Notes: generated by a model not told the origin, from the letters alone. 64,000 bases of DNA from Flavobacterium sp. N502536 (GCF_025947345.1 NZ_CP110011.1:3658001-3722000), one strand, 5' to 3'; positions 55,207-64,000 are shown, counted from the stretch's first letter. Numbers and translations: made by a program.

Positions 55207-55417
55207 ACTCTCTTTATTTGAAATTAGCCTGTTATAAATTTAGGCAACCATATTATTGCTGTGGGGAAAGGAAATTAATTGTTTTGAACAATTTAATTAA
55301 CAATATGGACAGAATTCCGATTCTGTTTTTAGTCATAATCTTCTGATTTATAAAAAGATTATTTGTTATTATTTTTAGATACCGATGGGAAACAAATCCC
55401 GGTTATCATGCGTTTTA

Positions 55418-56614
55418 TTAAACTTGTTGTTTCTTTTTCAGGATTTCATCCATAACCTCTAAAATTATGGCACAGCCTTCTTTGATTTCTTCTTCAGAAA
55501 TGGTTAATGGAGGTGTTATTCTTATGGCGCATCCTTCAAAAAGCAACCAGAATAATATAAGCCCTTTGTCCTGACAGTTTAAAATAACTTCATTGGTTAT
55601 TTCGGCAGTTTCGGTCATCGCGGCAAGCATTAGTCCTTTTCCTCTAACTTCCTTTATCAAAGGATGTACCAAAAGCGATCTGAAGAGTTTTTCTTTTTCT
55701 AAAGCCTCCTGCATTATGTTTGTTTCAGTTAATTCCTGCAAAGTAGCCAGGCAGGCTGACGCAATGACAGGGTGGCCTCCAAAAGTGGTAATATGTCCCA
55801 GTTTCGGATTTTCGGTCAAAAGATCCATTTTTTCTGCCGAAGCTGTAAAAGCACCTACGGGCATTCCGCCTCCCATTCCTTTTCCCATCACTACAATATC
55901 CGGAACGACATCGTAATTCTGAAAGCCAAATAGTTTTCCCGTTCGGCCAAAACCAGGCTGGATTTCGTCAACGATCATCAGGGCACCAACTTCATCACAA
56001 CGCTTTCTGACTTTTTGAAGAAAATTGTTGTGAGGTTCAATAAATCCGGCACCTCCCTGAATGGTTTCTAATAATATTGCAGCAGTTCTGGTCGTTATTT
56101 TTTGTAAATCTTCTTCGTTATTGAAGGTAATAAAATCAACATCCGGCAGCAGGGGTCTGAAGGCCTGTTTGCGCTCTTCAAAGCCCATAACACTCATAGA
56201 TCCCATAGTATTGCCATGATAGGCATTGTGGCAGGAAATGAGCTGGCTGCGGCCTGTTGTTCGTTTGGCTAGTTTTAATGCGCCTTCAATCGCTTCTGTT
56301 CCTGAGTTAACCAAATACGTTTTGCTTAAAGATTCAGGCAGGAGCGAAGCCATTAGTTTGCAATATTGTACCGCCGGACTTTGAGAATATTCGCCATAAA
56401 CCATCACATGCGAATACTTGTCGAGCTGATCCTTAATGGCCTGATTGACTCTCGGGTGCTGATGCCCAAGTGTACAGGCAGAAACACCTGCTACAAAATC
56501 TAAATATTTTTTATCGTTAGTGTCGTAAATGTACGAGCCAATGGCGTGTGAAACCTCCATTCCCAATGGGTATGGTGAAGTTTGTGCCTGGTATTTTATA
56601 AAATCTGGATTCAT
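55418..56614 (-). CDS. Class III PLP aminotransferase (acetylornithine/aspartate aminotransferase family)
   Basis: 398 residues. FVAGVSACTLGHQHPRV, VNSGTEAIEGALKLAKRTTGR, AILLETIQGGAGF, MIVDEIQPGFGRTGKLFGFQ and the PLP lysine in VMGKGMGGGMPVGAF (about 240). The fold type I class III family includes acetylornithine, GABA and ornithine aminotransferases; the substrate cannot be decided here and no arginine genes are adjacent. Lies downstream of the OstA-like and 162-residue genes with gaps of about 77 bp. Confidence 0.88.
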   Translation of the reverse strand: MNPDFIKYQAQTSPYPLGMEVSHAIGSYIYDTNDKKYLDFVAGVSACTLGHQHPRVNQAIKDQLDKYSHVMVYGEYSQSPAVQYCKLMASLLPESLSKTYLVNSGTEAIEGALKLAKRTTGRSQLISCHNAYHGNTMGSMSVMGFEERKQAFRPLLPDVDFITFNNEEDLQKITTRTAAILLETIQGGAGFIEPHNNFLQKVRKRCDEVGALMIVDEIQPGFGRTGKLFGFQNYDVVPDIVVMGKGMGGGMPVGAFTASAEKMDLLTENPKLGHITTFGGHPVIASACLATLQELTETNIMQEALEKEKLFRSLLVHPLIKEVRGKGLMLAAMTETAEITNEVILNCQDKGLILFWLLFEGCAIRITPPLTISEEEIKEGCAIILEVMDEILKKKQQV

Positions 56615-56692
56615 TTTTTTTTAAGTTTCTAAGTTGCTTAGGTTCTAAGAATCTAAGTTTTTTTAGTTTTATATGCAGGAAAAACGAATGCT

Positions 56693-57181
56693 TTAATCGT
56701 TCTTAATTTTTTCAAGTGTTTCAATATCCAATACATCGCTAAGTCGGTTTAGACTTTGTTTAGATAATTTTCTGAATGTAAATTCAATAAATATATATCG
56801 AATCATTAAACATTCAAGCATCGCTATTAAGATAAAAAGGATTAAAAATTTGTTGTCTTGAGAAATTGCTTGCAAAATTAGTCCTGCCAGAGGAAGACAA
56901 ATGAAGAAGCTTAATAAAATTTTAAACGCTTTATTTATTTCTACATTAATAACCCCATTGTTGTCAACAATTTCGCCGCTTAATACACAAAATGCGCCTT
57001 TACCTATTTCAGATGAAATTATTGTAAATGCATTATTGTTGATTGTTCCAATAAATGATTTATCCGTTATTTTTGAAGCCAAACTTTCACTGCTTTCTGT
57101 TCTTCTTTTTAAGCGATCGAGAGATTCTGATTGTTCTCCAATGATTTTGAAAGTATAATTACTTGCTGGAAATAAGTTCAT
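56693..57181 (-). CDS. Hypothetical membrane protein
   Basis: 162 residues, no family recognised. A soluble N-terminal part (SNYTFKIIGEQSESLDRLKRRTESSESLASK) is followed by two adjacent membrane helices at about 85-105 and 110-130 (ILLSFFICLPLAGLILQAI, FLILFILIAMLECLMIRYIF) and a short cytosolic tail (LSDVLDIETLEKIKND). Sits between the OstA-like and aminotransferase genes, each with a repeat-containing spacer of about 77 bp. Confidence 0.6.
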   Translation of the reverse strand: MNLFPASNYTFKIIGEQSESLDRLKRRTESSESLASKITDKSFIGTINNNAFTIISSEIGKGAFCVLSGEIVDNNGVINVEINKAFKILLSFFICLPLAGLILQAISQDNKFLILFILIAMLECLMIRYIFIEFTFRKLSKQSLNRLSDVLDIETLEKIKND

Positions 57182-57210
57182 TTTTTTAAGTTTCTAGGTG
57201 ACATTAGCCT

Positions 57211-57259
57211 CAGTTTTCAGTTAGTGAAAACTGCGACTGAAAACTGAAAACTGAAAACT
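57211..57259. repeat. Heptamer array abutting the OstA-like gene stop
   Basis: ACTGAAA repeated three times plus ACT (57236-57259), with its inverted form CAGTTTTCAGTTAG at 57211-57224, so the unit can fold back. The last bases of the array are part of the stop codon of the gene at 57258. GAAAACTGCGACT also occurs at about 32090-32103. Confidence 0.75.
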
Positions 57260-58922
57260 ATTTTTTACTCTTAGCATTAGTAGTTTTCTTCACCGCGGGT
57301 TTCTTTTTGTCGTAATCCAGCGTTTCTTTTCTGACTTTTATTGGAGTATCTTTATCTTTAGCCTCTTCGTCTTTTCCTTCCTGGACTAATTTATCGTTCA
57401 TTTCATTGTCTTCAGCGGTAAAAATATCGTCTTTCGACTTTATTCGTTCGTCGCCTCGCCAACGTAAGCCTTTTAGTTTACGGGCATTTTCAGGTAAATC
57501 GGCTTCAGGATATACGTCACCGTCTACTTTGTTGAAAAAAGTAATGGTTTCAATATCATTGTTTTCTATGATCAGATTGATTTTACTGCTTACATTTTTG
57601 TTGATTCCGATTAACTCATTGTCGTCATTGCGCATGTAATAGATCACCTCAGTGTTTTTGATCACGTCGACATCGTGTAGTTTTCCTTCCTTGAATTTTC
57701 CAAACAAATTGAGTCCCTTGACCTGATTGTAGCCGGTTCCGAGGGTATCCCGTGAGACAATAAAGGTGTTGTTGAGGACTTTTAAAGAGTCCAGTTTTTG
57801 GGTATTTTTATCGCCAATAAGGTGCATTACATCTCCGGTAATCTGACTTTCTCCGTTCCAAAGAATTGGATTTCCAATCAGTTTTGTCAAAGCGGTTTTA
57901 GAATTCGAATGAATAGAATCACATTTTCCACTCATGTCTATTTTGTAAAAACGCACGTTGTTGTAAGCTCGTAAAATACGCTCGCCTTCTTTTCCGGTCA
58001 CCATCAGTTTTTTTCCATGAATATAAACCGAATCTTTTTCGACCAGATTTATGGCTACCGCTCTTTTGGTCACGAACATTGAATCTTTAAGTTTGTAAAT
58101 TTCGGCATAATGGCCTTTTACAATCCCCCGATTGATGGAGTCTGTGATTTTTACATTTCGGGTCGCAGAGGCAAATTCGATATTTCGATTGTAGTACAAA
58201 CTATCGCCTTCTATGAGACGGTCATCGTATTTGATATAGGATTTCCGCAGAAAATGCGCCAAATTTTTCTTGGTATCATAAAAGCCTCTTTCGGTATAAA
58301 TGTAATTGGCTTTACTGGTAATGGTGGAAGGACCAAGTAAATAAGAGTGTCCTGAATTGCTATAATAATCCAAATGGTTCGATTTTATAACATATTTTGG
58401 GTTGGTAATGGTAACGGCAGTTAAGAATTGAAATTTTTTCTCGGCAACATAATACCTTCCCGATTTACTAACCAGTGTATTGTCTTTGTTGATGATAGTA
58501 CCTTTTGTGTTGTAGAATACCTGTTGAATATTTCGGTCAAAGTTTATGGTATCGGTGCTTAAAGTGGCATCGGGAGAACTCATTACGGCATCCCCGGTTG
58601 CAAAGGCTTTTTTTACATTTCCGCTGTATTCGGCATATTTACTGTTTAGAAACAAGGTGTCACCTTGCACTAATTGTACATTTCCAAAGGCTTTTAGATA
58701 GTTTTCTTTTTGAAAAAAATAAGCGCGATTACAGGTAAGCACAACGCCATCGTGATTTACTTTTACGTTTCCAATTAATAGTAAAGCACCCGGGATTTCG
58801 TTTTCGTTGATTTCTTGAAAATCAGCATTTTCAACAATTATTGTTTTAGGTTTTTGAGCAAAAAGGACTTGTACGCTTAAAAAAAGCAAACAATAGGATA
58901 TGAAAAATAGTAATTTCTTCAA
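57258..58922 (-). CDS. OstA-like protein (LptA family)
   Basis: 554 residues beginning at a TTG codon (58922): the frame closes with TGA five codons upstream, and the signal peptide (KKLLFFISYCLLFLSVQVLFAQ) follows at once. The OstA/LptA region, about 25-330, shows VENADFQEINENEIPGALLLIGNVKVNHDGVVLTCNRAYF and many repeats of the Y..(S/N)..(A/T)..G.. strand type. The C-terminus is Lys-rich. Known of the family: periplasmic bridge for lipopolysaccharide transport to the outer membrane. TAAATTTG lies 17 bp upstream. Confidence 0.88.
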   Translation of the reverse strand: MKKLLFFISYCLLFLSVQVLFAQKPKTIIVENADFQEINENEIPGALLLIGNVKVNHDGVVLTCNRAYFFQKENYLKAFGNVQLVQGDTLFLNSKYAEYSGNVKKAFATGDAVMSSPDATLSTDTINFDRNIQQVFYNTKGTIINKDNTLVSKSGRYYVAEKKFQFLTAVTITNPKYVIKSNHLDYYSNSGHSYLLGPSTITSKANYIYTERGFYDTKKNLAHFLRKSYIKYDDRLIEGDSLYYNRNIEFASATRNVKITDSINRGIVKGHYAEIYKLKDSMFVTKRAVAINLVEKDSVYIHGKKLMVTGKEGERILRAYNNVRFYKIDMSGKCDSIHSNSKTALTKLIGNPILWNGESQITGDVMHLIGDKNTQKLDSLKVLNNTFIVSRDTLGTGYNQVKGLNLFGKFKEGKLHDVDVIKNTEVIYYMRNDDNELIGINKNVSSKINLIIENNDIETITFFNKVDGDVYPEADLPENARKLKGLRWRGDERIKSKDDIFTAEDNEMNDKLVQEGKDEEAKDKDTPIKVRKETLDYDKKKPAVKKTTNAKSKK

Positions 58923-59286
58923 TGGATTAATTTTTTGTCAAATTTATGAAAAAGGTTAGAACCTTTATGGATATTAAGATTAATTTATCAACGCCAATTT
59001 ATTTTTAGAGAGGCAAGAGCGCAAGAGCCGTAAAGCCTGATGGTTTCCGTAATTTTAAGTCATTTCAAAGGCTAACCTTGTACTATTTATCCATGTAGTT
59101 TTGAATCTAATTTATCAACAAAACATCTTACTCTTACGTTGTAGTTCATAATTTTGAAGGGGTGCACTAACAAAAATGTTTTTAGTTTTCTGATGAATTT
59201 AAAAATTAGCCTAAATTTAGGAAGTGATTTCCGGAATTAGAAGTATAATTTTTAGTCAGGAAACAAATCAGATTATTAAAGTAAAT
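58923..59286. other. Divergent intergenic region between the OstA-like and amylase genes
   Basis: 364 bp without a gene. The OstA-like gene has TAAATTTG on the minus strand (complement of 58939-58946), a perfect -7 element 17 bp before its TTG start. AAGGTTAGAACCTT (about 58952-58965) is a short inverted repeat. On the plus side CCTAAATTTAGG (about 59211-59222) is a perfect palindrome about 65 bp before the amylase ATG and could be an operator. No other structure is clear. Confidence 0.45.
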
Positions 59287-61158
59287 ATGATAAATAAGAA
59301 AATTTTTGTTGCAGGAATGTCTGCCGTCCTGTTGTTTTCAGCATGTAAAACCAAAGATCTAAAAATGAACGCAAGTAAAGAAGAGGTTGCTAAAGAGAAT
59401 AAGATTGTGGTGTATCAGGTCTTCACGCGTTTGTTCGGGAATAAAAATACCACCAATAAACCCTGGGGGACTATTGAAGAGAACGGTGTTGGAAAATTTA
59501 ATGATTTTACCGACAAAGCACTTCATGAAATCAAAGATTTAGGAGTAACCCATATTTGGTACACGGGTGTCCCGCATCACGCATTGGTTGGGGATTATAA
59601 AGTCTATGGGATTTCGGATGATGATCCAGAGGTGGTAAAAGGCCGTGCCGGATCTCCGTATGCGGTAAAAGATTATTACAATGTTAACCCCGATTTAGCA
59701 GTGAATCCGGCAAACCGATTGCAGGAATTTGAGGCTTTAATCAAACGTACACATCAGGTGGGATTAAAGCTGATTATTGACATTGTACCCAATCACATTG
59801 CACGGAAATACGAAGGAAAAAGCAATCCGGTCGGAGTGAAGGATTTTGGCGCTGCTGATGATGTCCATGTGGAGTACAAACGAGATAATAACTTTTACTA
59901 TATCCCAAACAATCATTTTGAAATTCCGGATGGAGATATTCCGTTGAACGGAGAGAAAAATGTTCTTGTGAATGGTGTGTTTGATGAGAATCCTGCAAAA
60001 TGGACGGGAAATGGCTCGCGAAAAGTAAAACCGGACCAAAATGACTGGTATGAGACGGTGAAAGTAAATTACGGAATCCGTCCTGATGGTTCAAAGGATT
60101 TTGCTGAACTGCCTGCCGGATTTGATCAAAAATCGTATCAGGAGCATTTTGCTTTTTGGAAGGACAAAGACGTTCCGGATTCCTGGAAGAAATTCAGGTC
60201 GATCGCTTTGTATTGGATCGATAAAGGAGTAGATGGTTTTCGCTATGATATGGCCGAGATGGTTCCGTACGAATTTTGGAGTTATATGAACTCGGCGATC
60301 AAAATGAAAAATCCAAATGCTTTTTTATTGGCAGAAGTATACAATCCGAATGAGTATCGCAATTACATCCGTTTAGGAAAAATGGATTATCTGTACGATA
60401 AAGTGGAGACTTATGATAAGCTGAAAGATATTATTCGCGGAAAATCGTTGCCAGATGAGTTGTCGGATATTCAAAAAAGAATGGCAGATATTGAACATCA
60501 TATGCTTCATTTTTTAGACAATCATGACGAACAGCGCCTAGCGAGTCCTGAATTTGCGGGAACTCCGGAACGCGGAAAACCTTTAATGGTAGTCTCGGCA
60601 ACCATTAGTACGGCGCCAACGATGATTTATTTCGGACAAGAGGTAGGAGAGGCAGCAAATGAAAATGCTGGTTTTGGAACCCGCTCCCGAACCTCAATAT
60701 TTGATTATATCGGCGTACCAAATCATCAGCGCTGGATGAATAACGGAAAATTTGACGGAGGACAGCTTTCAGATTCAGAGAAAAACCTTCGCGATTTTTA
60801 CAAGAGATTGTTAAACTTCTTGATTACGAGTCCAGCTTTGATGGGGGACTTTCAGGAAATTCAAAGTATAAACCGTCAGAATACGCCCCATTACGATGAT
60901 TTGATTTATTCGTATGTGCGCTGGTCGGCGAATCAAAAGCTAATAATAGTGACTAATTTTTCTTCCGAAAAAACAAGTGAATTTGAGTTGAAGATTCCTT
61001 CGGATATTATTGCAAAATGGAATTTGAAGGAGGGAATCTGCGAACTTAAAGACCAGCTGTATGAAAAGAGTGTCGTGTACTTGAAAGTGAATAATGGAGA
61101 AGGAGTTGTGAAAGTTAAAATAGCGCCTTCTGAGTCATTTATTTATGAGTTGAAGTAG
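59287..61158 (+). CDS. GH13 alpha-amylase family lipoprotein
   Basis: 623 residues from the ATG at 59287; an upstream in-frame GTG would add 21 residues before the signal and is rejected. KIFVAGMSAVLLFSACKTKD is a lipoprotein signal (lipobox Cys about 19). GH13 regions: I DIVPNH, II GFRYDMAE (nucleophile Asp), III LLAEVYN (acid/base Glu), IV LDNHDEQR (Asp). Likely acts on alpha-glucans in the periplasm or at the surface. No Sus genes adjoin it, so it stands outside a polysaccharide locus. Monocistronic. Confidence 0.92.
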   Translation: MINKKIFVAGMSAVLLFSACKTKDLKMNASKEEVAKENKIVVYQVFTRLFGNKNTTNKPWGTIEENGVGKFNDFTDKALHEIKDLGVTHIWYTGVPHHALVGDYKVYGISDDDPEVVKGRAGSPYAVKDYYNVNPDLAVNPANRLQEFEALIKRTHQVGLKLIIDIVPNHIARKYEGKSNPVGVKDFGAADDVHVEYKRDNNFYYIPNNHFEIPDGDIPLNGEKNVLVNGVFDENPAKWTGNGSRKVKPDQNDWYETVKVNYGIRPDGSKDFAELPAGFDQKSYQEHFAFWKDKDVPDSWKKFRSIALYWIDKGVDGFRYDMAEMVPYEFWSYMNSAIKMKNPNAFLLAEVYNPNEYRNYIRLGKMDYLYDKVETYDKLKDIIRGKSLPDELSDIQKRMADIEHHMLHFLDNHDEQRLASPEFAGTPERGKPLMVVSATISTAPTMIYFGQEVGEAANENAGFGTRSRTSIFDYIGVPNHQRWMNNGKFDGGQLSDSEKNLRDFYKRLLNFLITSPALMGDFQEIQSINRQNTPHYDDLIYSYVRWSANQKLIIVTNFSSEKTSEFELKIPSDIIAKWNLKEGICELKDQLYEKSVVYLKVNNGEGVVKVKIAPSESFIYELK

Positions 61159-61194
61159 ATTTACAAGAATTAGGTTTTGCTTCATTTAAGCGCA

Positions 61195-61230
61195 TAAAAA
61201 AAGCTGATACTTAGTGGTATCAGCTTTTTT
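61195..61230. terminator. Bidirectional terminator
   Basis: AAAAAAAGCTGATAC / GTATCAGCTTTTTT stem, 6-nt loop, between the convergent amylase and superoxide dismutase genes. Confidence 0.92.
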
Positions 61231-61235
61231 ATGAT

Positions 61236-62015
61236 TTATACTTTTTTGACTTTTTTCAAAGCCTCGACGTAATATTCGTTTACTTTTTCCCAGTTAATAT
61301 GCTGATAAAAAGCATCAATATAACTTCCTTTTCTATTTTGGTAATCCAGATAATAAGCATGTTCCCATAGATCGATCCCTAAAATTGGCGTTCCGGGAAT
61401 CAGAGCATTTTTCATCAAAGGATTGTCCTGGTTGTCTGTTGTAGTTACCTGAAGTTTTCCGGCCCTGTCGACTACCAGCCAAACCCATCCGGATCCGAAC
61501 TGTTTTGTGGCCTGACCTTTAAACTGACTGGTAAGATTGCTCAAAGAGCCAAATTCCTTGTTAATCGAACCTGCCAAAGTATCTTTTGGCGTTAGTTCTT
61601 TTGGTGTCAAGATATTAAAATATAACGTATGATTGTAATAGCCACCTGCATTTTGACGAAGCTTAGCGTTGCTAAGATCCATTTTTTTAAGAATATCTTC
61701 GATAGGCATATTTTCAAACTCCGTATTCACAATTTCTTTATTAAAATTGTTGGTATAGGTCAAATAATGTTTTGAATAATGTGTCTCTAAAGTAAGTGTT
61801 CTGATTGCAGGAGCCAAAGCATCGTAGGCAAAAGGCAATTTTGTCATTTCAAACGAACCCGGGTCCGCTTTGACATCATTTGGTGATCCAATCGTAATTT
61901 TTTCTTCTTTTGTTGGTAAAGGAACTTCGACAACCTCGGTTAGCTTATTATCATTACAAGAAAATAATAGAAAAAATGAAGCTAAAATGCTGAAACGAAC
62001 AATGTTATTCTTCAT
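61236..62015 (-). CDS. sodA: Superoxide dismutase (Mn-type motifs), lipoprotein
   Basis: 259 residues. Signal FSILASFFLLFSCNDN has a lipobox Cys (about 20), so the enzyme is exported and membrane-anchored. Metal ligands: His in LETHYSKHYLTY, His in GGYYNHTLYF, and Asp/His in GIDLWEHAYYLDYQNRK. GSGWVWLVVD and TTTDNQDNPLM match the Mn-type pattern (Gln in NQD). About 60 residues longer than cytosolic SOD because of the leader and linker. Converts superoxide to peroxide and oxygen. Last gene of the phospholipid operon, 8 bp after the acyl-CoA-binding protein gene. Confidence 0.92.
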   Translation of the reverse strand: MKNNIVRFSILASFFLLFSCNDNKLTEVVEVPLPTKEEKITIGSPNDVKADPGSFEMTKLPFAYDALAPAIRTLTLETHYSKHYLTYTNNFNKEIVNTEFENMPIEDILKKMDLSNAKLRQNAGGYYNHTLYFNILTPKELTPKDTLAGSINKEFGSLSNLTSQFKGQATKQFGSGWVWLVVDRAGKLQVTTTDNQDNPLMKNALIPGTPILGIDLWEHAYYLDYQNRKGSYIDAFYQHINWEKVNEYYVEALKKVKKV

Positions 62016-62023
62016 AATGTTAG

Positions 62024-62293
62024 TTATTTTGATGTTAATGCATTAATGATTGCGATATAATTTTCTTTAGCCTCATCAGCTGTCAAATGACTTATTTGCA
62101 TCCAGGCATTTGTTTTGAAAGCATTTCGTAAATCAAAATTATCCGATTGATTGTACACCGCTGTTCCAAAAGTGGCCTGTTTGTAATAGGCATAAAGCCT
62201 TAACTGCACGTCTTGTGGCAGCGCGGCCTGAGTCATTTTTAAAGCGGTCTCAACAGCCTCTGAAAAACGAGTATCTAAATCTTTTTCGGTCAT
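62024..62293 (-). CDS. Acyl-CoA-binding protein
   Basis: 89 residues, the classic length. FSEAVETALKMTQAALPQDVQLRLYAYYKQATFGTA contains the ligand-binding YxxYKQAT motif, and NAFKTNAWMQISHLTADEAKENYIAIINAL is the helix 3-4 region. It binds long-chain acyl-CoA in the cytosol. ACBPs are uncommon in bacteria; the 1-bp overlap with psd and the nearby cdsA fit a role in supplying acyl chains for membrane lipids (inference). Confidence 0.93.
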   Translation of the reverse strand: MTEKDLDTRFSEAVETALKMTQAALPQDVQLRLYAYYKQATFGTAVYNQSDNFDLRNAFKTNAWMQISHLTADEAKENYIAIINALTSK

Positions 62294-62946
62294 TAAGCTT
62301 TTGTAGCGATGATGGTTTTTCCACCAATTGCTTTTTGGTTTAATACTACATTGATTGGAGTACCTAAAGGTAAAAATAAATCTACTCTTGAACCAAATTT
62401 AATAAATCCTGCATCTGTTCCTTGTACAACCTGCATTCCTTCTTTAGCATAATTAACAATTCTGCGCGCCAAAGCACCAGCAATTTGTCTGTATAATACT
62501 TGTCCGAAAGTTTCGTTTTCAATTACAACTGTTGTTCTTTCGTTTTCTTCACTTGCTTTTGGATGCCAGGCTACCAAAAACTTTCCAGGGTGGTATTTGC
62601 TGAATTTAATAATACCGTCCATTGCGTAACGGGTTACGTGTACGTTTATTGGCGACATAAAGATGGATACTTGAAGACGTTTGTCTTTGAAATATTCCCC
62701 TTCGTAAACTTCTTCAATAACAACAACTTTTCCGTCTACCGGAGCAAGAATGTGATCGCTGTTTCTGATTGCGATTCTTTTTGGATTTCTGAAAAATTGC
62801 AAAATGATAATTAAAACCAATACACCAGCTAGCTGAACTAGTATTCTTAGCCAATTGATATCAATGAATTTCTCAGCAATTAAAAGTACAGCTACTGCGA
62901 AAACAGTGCCTAATAAAATAGATGGGCCTCCTTCTTTATGAAACAT
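62293..62946 (-). CDS. psd: Phosphatidylserine decarboxylase (short, archaeal-type form)
   Basis: 217 residues. An N-terminal membrane hairpin (SILLGTVFAVAVLLIAEKFI, VLIIILQFF) precedes the core (ILAPVDGKVVVIEEV, FMSPINVHVTRYAMDG, NERTTVVIEN). The self-cleavage Gly-Ser is in FIKFGSRVDLFLP (about 185), giving the pyruvoyl enzyme. It makes phosphatidylethanolamine. Overlaps cdsA by 11 bp. Confidence 0.95.
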   Translation of the reverse strand: MFHKEGGPSILLGTVFAVAVLLIAEKFIDINWLRILVQLAGVLVLIIILQFFRNPKRIAIRNSDHILAPVDGKVVVIEEVYEGEYFKDKRLQVSIFMSPINVHVTRYAMDGIIKFSKYHPGKFLVAWHPKASEENERTTVVIENETFGQVLYRQIAGALARRIVNYAKEGMQVVQGTDAGFIKFGSRVDLFLPLGTPINVVLNQKAIGGKTIIATKA

Positions 62947-63823
62947 AGTATAAAATTTGATAAAATAAAAATATAATTGGTGCTACAAATATAACACTAT
63001 CTAGTCGATCTAATACACCTCCGTGACCCGGCATGATGGAACCGCTGTCTTTTACTCCGGCAACTCTTTTGAATTTAGATTCAATCAAATCACCAATCGT
63101 TCCGAAGACACTAACGATTAAAGCAATAATCATCCAAATTAAAATAGATTTAGTACTAAAATCCGGTTTTGGCTGTATGTATAGTTTTGAGATTAAAAAA
63201 CCGGCAAAGGCTGCAAAAACAACTCCTCCGAGAAAGCCTTCAATCGTTTTTTTAGGCGAAATACGTTCAAATAATTTATGTTTCCCCATTGATTTCCCCA
63301 CTAAATAGGCAAACGTATCATTGGTCCAGATCAAAACGAATAATCCGATGATGATTTTTGGATTGTAATCTTTAATTCCGAATGAAATTTTAGTGATAAA
63401 AAGAAAAGGAAGTGTGACATATCCCAGTAAATAGATGTATTTGGACGATTTGCTGATGATTTGTGTGTCATCAAACAAAAACACAATGCATTTTACAGAT
63501 ACAATCAGGGTAATAATAAGCAGTACAGAAAAGAGTTTTTCGGTATCAACCGTAATTTGAATGTTCTCTTTTATGGTTTTACTAATATAATTTTCTGTTT
63601 CGGCTTTGTAAAAACTAATTAAAGCGACAGTGCTGTAGAAAAGAGAAACAAATAAAATAGAAATTATTTTATTGATTCCAACTAAATTACAGAATTCATA
63701 AGTGGCGATGATTAGAAAAATGCCAAAAAGAATAATAAAGCTTTCGGTAGAAAACAGAATAGAAGTTAATAATAAAGCGATATAAACAGCACCAGAAATG
63801 GTTCTCTTGAGTGTTTCGTTCAT
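62936..63823 (-). CDS. cdsA: Phosphatidate cytidylyltransferase (CDP-diglyceride synthase)
   Basis: 295 residues with seven or eight membrane helices. The family signature ESKFKRVAGVKDSGSIMPGHGGVLDRLDS lies near the C-terminus, with AYLVGKSMGKHKLFERISPKKTIEGFLGG before it. It forms CDP-diacylglycerol from phosphatidate and CTP at the inner membrane, the substrate pool for phosphatidylserine and then, via psd, phosphatidylethanolamine. Starts 1 bp after the stop of the partial gene to its right. Confidence 0.95.
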   Translation of the reverse strand: MNETLKRTISGAVYIALLLTSILFSTESFIILFGIFLIIATYEFCNLVGINKIISILFVSLFYSTVALISFYKAETENYISKTIKENIQITVDTEKLFSVLLIITLIVSVKCIVFLFDDTQIISKSSKYIYLLGYVTLPFLFITKISFGIKDYNPKIIIGLFVLIWTNDTFAYLVGKSMGKHKLFERISPKKTIEGFLGGVVFAAFAGFLISKLYIQPKPDFSTKSILIWMIIALIVSVFGTIGDLIESKFKRVAGVKDSGSIMPGHGGVLDRLDSVIFVAPIIFLFYQILYYVS

Positions 63824-63824
63824 C

Positions 63825-64000
63825 TTAAAGGTCTTCTAAGAGCAATAAATACAGATTTTTGGCAACACTTCCGTATTGTGTAAAATCTTCTTCTTTCGCT
63901 TTTTCGAAATATTTTATTGTGGTAATATTAGTAGGATAGTCTCTTTCGTATTTGCGTTTGATAGCGCTAAGGCCATCACTTTTGATCGAAAGTATCTGAC
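63825..64000 (-). CDS. Partial gene, C-terminal 58 residues only
   Basis: The frame from the right edge to the stop at 63825 is open when translated by hand: it reads SIKSDGLSAIKRKYERDYP, then KYFEKAKEEDFTQYGSVAKN and ends LYLLLLEDL. I do not recognise it from this tail. In flavobacteria the gene before cdsA is often a LUD-domain protein, but the tail seen here does not let me confirm that. Cotranscribed with cdsA (1 bp gap). Confidence 0.6.
   Translation of the reverse strand, partial: QILSIKSDGLSAIKRKYERDYPTNITTIKYFEKAKEEDFTQYGSVAKNLYLLLLEDL

Noticed and set aside
59224-59286. GTG-start extension of the amylase gene
   Set aside because: It would place 21 residues before a clean lipoprotein signal peptide.

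Overview
The window is AT-rich chromosomal DNA from a member of the Bacteroidetes, almost certainly Flavobacterium or a close relative. Supporting this are the OstA-like LptA protein, DUF349, an S10 carboxypeptidase, a fused aspartokinase/homoserine dehydrogenase, the general absence of Shine-Dalgarno sequences, and many upstream matches to the Bacteroidetes -7 element TAnnTTTG. No rRNA, tRNA, CRISPR array, prophage or insertion sequence was seen.

Layout. (1) 1-12.6 kb, minus strand: one tightly packed operon of exported proteins. It has a 1575-residue protein of unknown function, a fibronectin type III protein, then at least five tandem paralogs with variable N-terminal halves and a near-identical C-terminal half ending in one SprB-like repeat; the fifth runs off the left edge. 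This is the best candidate for an undescribed surface system. (2) 12.9-25 kb: housekeeping and accessory genes (YebC, S41 protease, GcvT, NnrD, a HipA-like/DUF3037 pair, pectate lyase, a Crp-like regulator, HutD, a GNAT enzyme, S10 carboxypeptidase), separated by repeat-rich intergenic DNA. (3) 25.4-26.8 kb: three small genes of unknown function that look like an orphan immunity cluster. (4) 26.9-32.3 kb: the threonine operon thrA-thrB-thrC, preceded by an unlisted 32-codon leader ORF with 11 Thr codons and closed by a strong terminator. (5) 32.7-40.8 kb: HutH, a Pit phosphate transporter with its DUF47 partner, an SMI1/KNR4-HEAT protein, a PadR/HAAS/serine hydrolase operon and a DUF421 membrane protein. 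(6) 40.9-49.2 kb: a RimK-type ligase fused to a protease-like domain, ClpC, GyrA and an exported TPR protein. (7) 49.5-58.9 kb: OsmC, DUF349, AroE/TPR, a class III aminotransferase, a small membrane protein and an OstA-like protein. (8) 59.3-64 kb: a lipoprotein GH13 amylase, then a phospholipid operon (cdsA, psd, acyl-CoA-binding protein, lipoprotein superoxide dismutase) with one partial gene at the right edge.

The intergenic DNA is notable. It holds heptamer and octamer tandem arrays, several families of short perfect palindromes, a 172-bp nested palindrome inside the thr operon, and three consecutive hairpins that share one 15-nt loop while their stems vary. All functional calls come from reading the translated sequences; no database search was run.
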